Source of the DNA: Desulfoscipio geothermicus
GTDB lineage: Bacteria > Bacillota > Desulfotomaculia > Desulfotomaculales > Desulfallaceae
Assembly: GCA_016841645.1 (NCBI GenBank)
Contig: JAENYS010000005.1
Coordinates: 62,001-126,000 of the forward strand
Length of the DNA stretch: 64,000 nucleotides
Direction of reading: 5' to 3'
The translations under genes were made by a program, and so were the position numbers. The notes below the pieces were generated by a model. That model ran no database searches. It saw only the letters and a program-made list of their open reading frames with translations, and was not told the DNA's origin. Numbering within the stretch: the stretch's first letter is position 1; every line of letters begins with the position of its first letter. Of this stretch, positions 63,018 to 64,000 are shown piece by piece.

Positions 63018-63088
63018 GTAATTCATCTTACATTCATGTAGTATAATATGGTATGTGATTTCATGGCAAATGGCAGGTGGCTTTAGAT

Positions 63089-64000
63089 ATGAATGGATAC
63101 AGGAATAAAAGTGGCGGCATCTTCAGTTGGTTGACGGTGCTGGCCATTGTTTTTTTTACTTTGTTTGTGTTAACAGGAGCTATTATAGGAAGTAATTACC
63201 AGCATGTGGGTAATTTGATCAAAGTAATTTCATTGGTGCGGACTCAATATATCGAGCCGGTGCAGACCACCAGTCTGGTGGACGGGGCTATGCGGGGCAT
63301 AGTGGAATCATTGCAGGATCCCTATTCGGTCTACCTTGATGCTCAGACTTTTAAACAACTGCAGGAACAGATTAGCGGCACCTTTGGCGGTCTGGGTATA
63401 CTGGTGGGAGTTAATAAGGAAGAATTTCTTACAGTGGTGCGGGTGTATGATCATACACCCGCTGCCGGCGAGGGTGTGCGGGCCGAAGATATAATTGTGG
63501 GTATAGATGACCGTGATGTTCAGGGGCTTGATTTGGAGACAGCCATAGGCCTGATGCGCGGTCCAGTGGGCAGTAAAATTAAGCTTAGCGTGATGCGGGA
63601 GGGGCGGCCGAAGCCAATAGAGTTTAACATTACCAGGCAGGAAATTAGTGTGCCCAGCGTGGAGGGGCGGATGCTGCCCAATACGCATATTGGCTACATA
63701 ATCATCAGCCAGTTTACTGAAAAAACCCCGGATGAAATGCTCCAGGTTTTGGCCAAACTGCAAAATCAAAGCATGAAGGGTCTTATTCTTGATTTGCGCG
63801 ATAATCCCGGCGGTGAACTGACTTCCGCTACCCGGGTTGTCGATAACTTTATCCCTGAAGGGCCGATAGTATATATCGATTACCGGACAGGTGCCGAGGA
63901 TGTCAAAAGCGCAGACGACAGTTACCTGCATCTACCAATGGCCGTGCTGGTTAACGGGGGCAGTGCTAGTGCCGCCGAAATACTGGCCGGTGCCGTCAAG
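63089..64000 (+). CDS. ctpA: Carboxyl-terminal processing protease CtpA (S41), 3' end outside window
   Basis: Open from ATG 63089 to the window end (304 codons, no stop). One N-terminal membrane helix ('LTVLAIVFFTLFVLTGAIIG'), then 'MRGIVESLQDPYSVYLD', a PDZ domain (about residues 100-185: 'GTFGGLGILVGV', 'GEGVRAEDIIVGIDDRDV') and the start of the S41 catalytic core: 'KGLILDLRDNPGGEL' and 'VLVNGGSASAAEILAGAVK', which holds the catalytic Ser region. The Lys of the dyad lies beyond the window. CtpA is the usual fourth gene after ftsEX and the M23 hydrolase. Confidence 0.93.
   Translation, partial: MNGYRNKSGGIFSWLTVLAIVFFTLFVLTGAIIGSNYQHVGNLIKVISLVRTQYIEPVQTTSLVDGAMRGIVESLQDPYSVYLDAQTFKQLQEQISGTFGGLGILVGVNKEEFLTVVRVYDHTPAAGEGVRAEDIIVGIDDRDVQGLDLETAIGLMRGPVGSKIKLSVMREGRPKPIEFNITRQEISVPSVEGRMLPNTHIGYIIISQFTEKTPDEMLQVLAKLQNQSMKGLILDLRDNPGGELTSATRVVDNFIPEGPIVYIDYRTGAEDVKSADDSYLHLPMAVLVNGGSASAAEILAGAVK

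Overview
The window reads as a Gram-positive, class Clostridia chromosome, most like the Desulfotomaculum/Peptococcaceae group. This placement is inferred from gene content: a Bacillus-type motility set (fliY, cheC, cheD, flaG, FlhB-like protein), a split transketolase, YitT, a YlmC/YmxH pair and an ftsEX-M23-ctpA cluster. I cannot name the species. Genes use ATG, GTG and TTG starts with strong Shine-Dalgarno sequences. The flagellar part is visibly AT-richer than the housekeeping part (metK to ctpA).

Region 1 (1-8372) is a late-flagellar block: the 3' part of a flagellin lysine methylase (fliB), an unknown gene, a YjfB motility protein, a FliK-like and an FlhB-like small protein, and fliD-fliS-fliT-like-flaG behind a sigma-28 promoter. 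On the opposite strand it carries an MntA/HepT-type toxin-antitoxin pair, a lytic transglycosylase domain and an HD-GYP protein.

Region 2 (8388-41702) is a roughly 33-kb motility operon opened by a sigma-A promoter, a cyclic-di-GMP-I (GEMM) riboswitch and an intrinsic terminator. The order is flgB-flgC-fliE-F-G-H-I-J-K-flgD-orf-(small orf)-hook paralogue-giant flgE-fliL-fliN-O-P-Q-R-flhB-flhA-flhF-flhG-ycgR(PilZ)-sigma28-flgF-flgG-cheD-cheR-cheC-cheY-fliM-fliY. Three proteins are enlarged by internal repeats: FliK (414-bp units), FlgE (1819 aa, six repeated domains) and FliY (five CheY-docking-like motifs).

Region 3 (41700-46605) is a decayed tandem duplication. It holds two chemoreceptors with near-identical signalling halves, two ymxH genes, a fliM fragment, a tRNA remnant and one intact tRNA-Lys(CTT).

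Region 4 (46669-64000) is housekeeping: metK, two unknown genes, a GAF-GGDEF diguanylate cyclase, comF, a cold-shock gene, hpf, secA, prfB (programmed +1 frameshift), yitT, the two transketolase halves, ftsE-ftsX, an EnvC-like M23 hydrolase and a partial ctpA. A palindromic element of about 56 bp occurs three times here. At two sites it supplies the last residues and stop codon of an unrelated gene.

Cyclic-di-GMP links the window: a cyclase (GGDEF), a candidate phosphodiesterase (HD-GYP), a PilZ effector (YcgR) and an RNA sensor on the flagellar operon are all present. The most unusual features are the giant hook/ruler pair, the five-motif FliY and the palindrome that replaces gene 3' ends.
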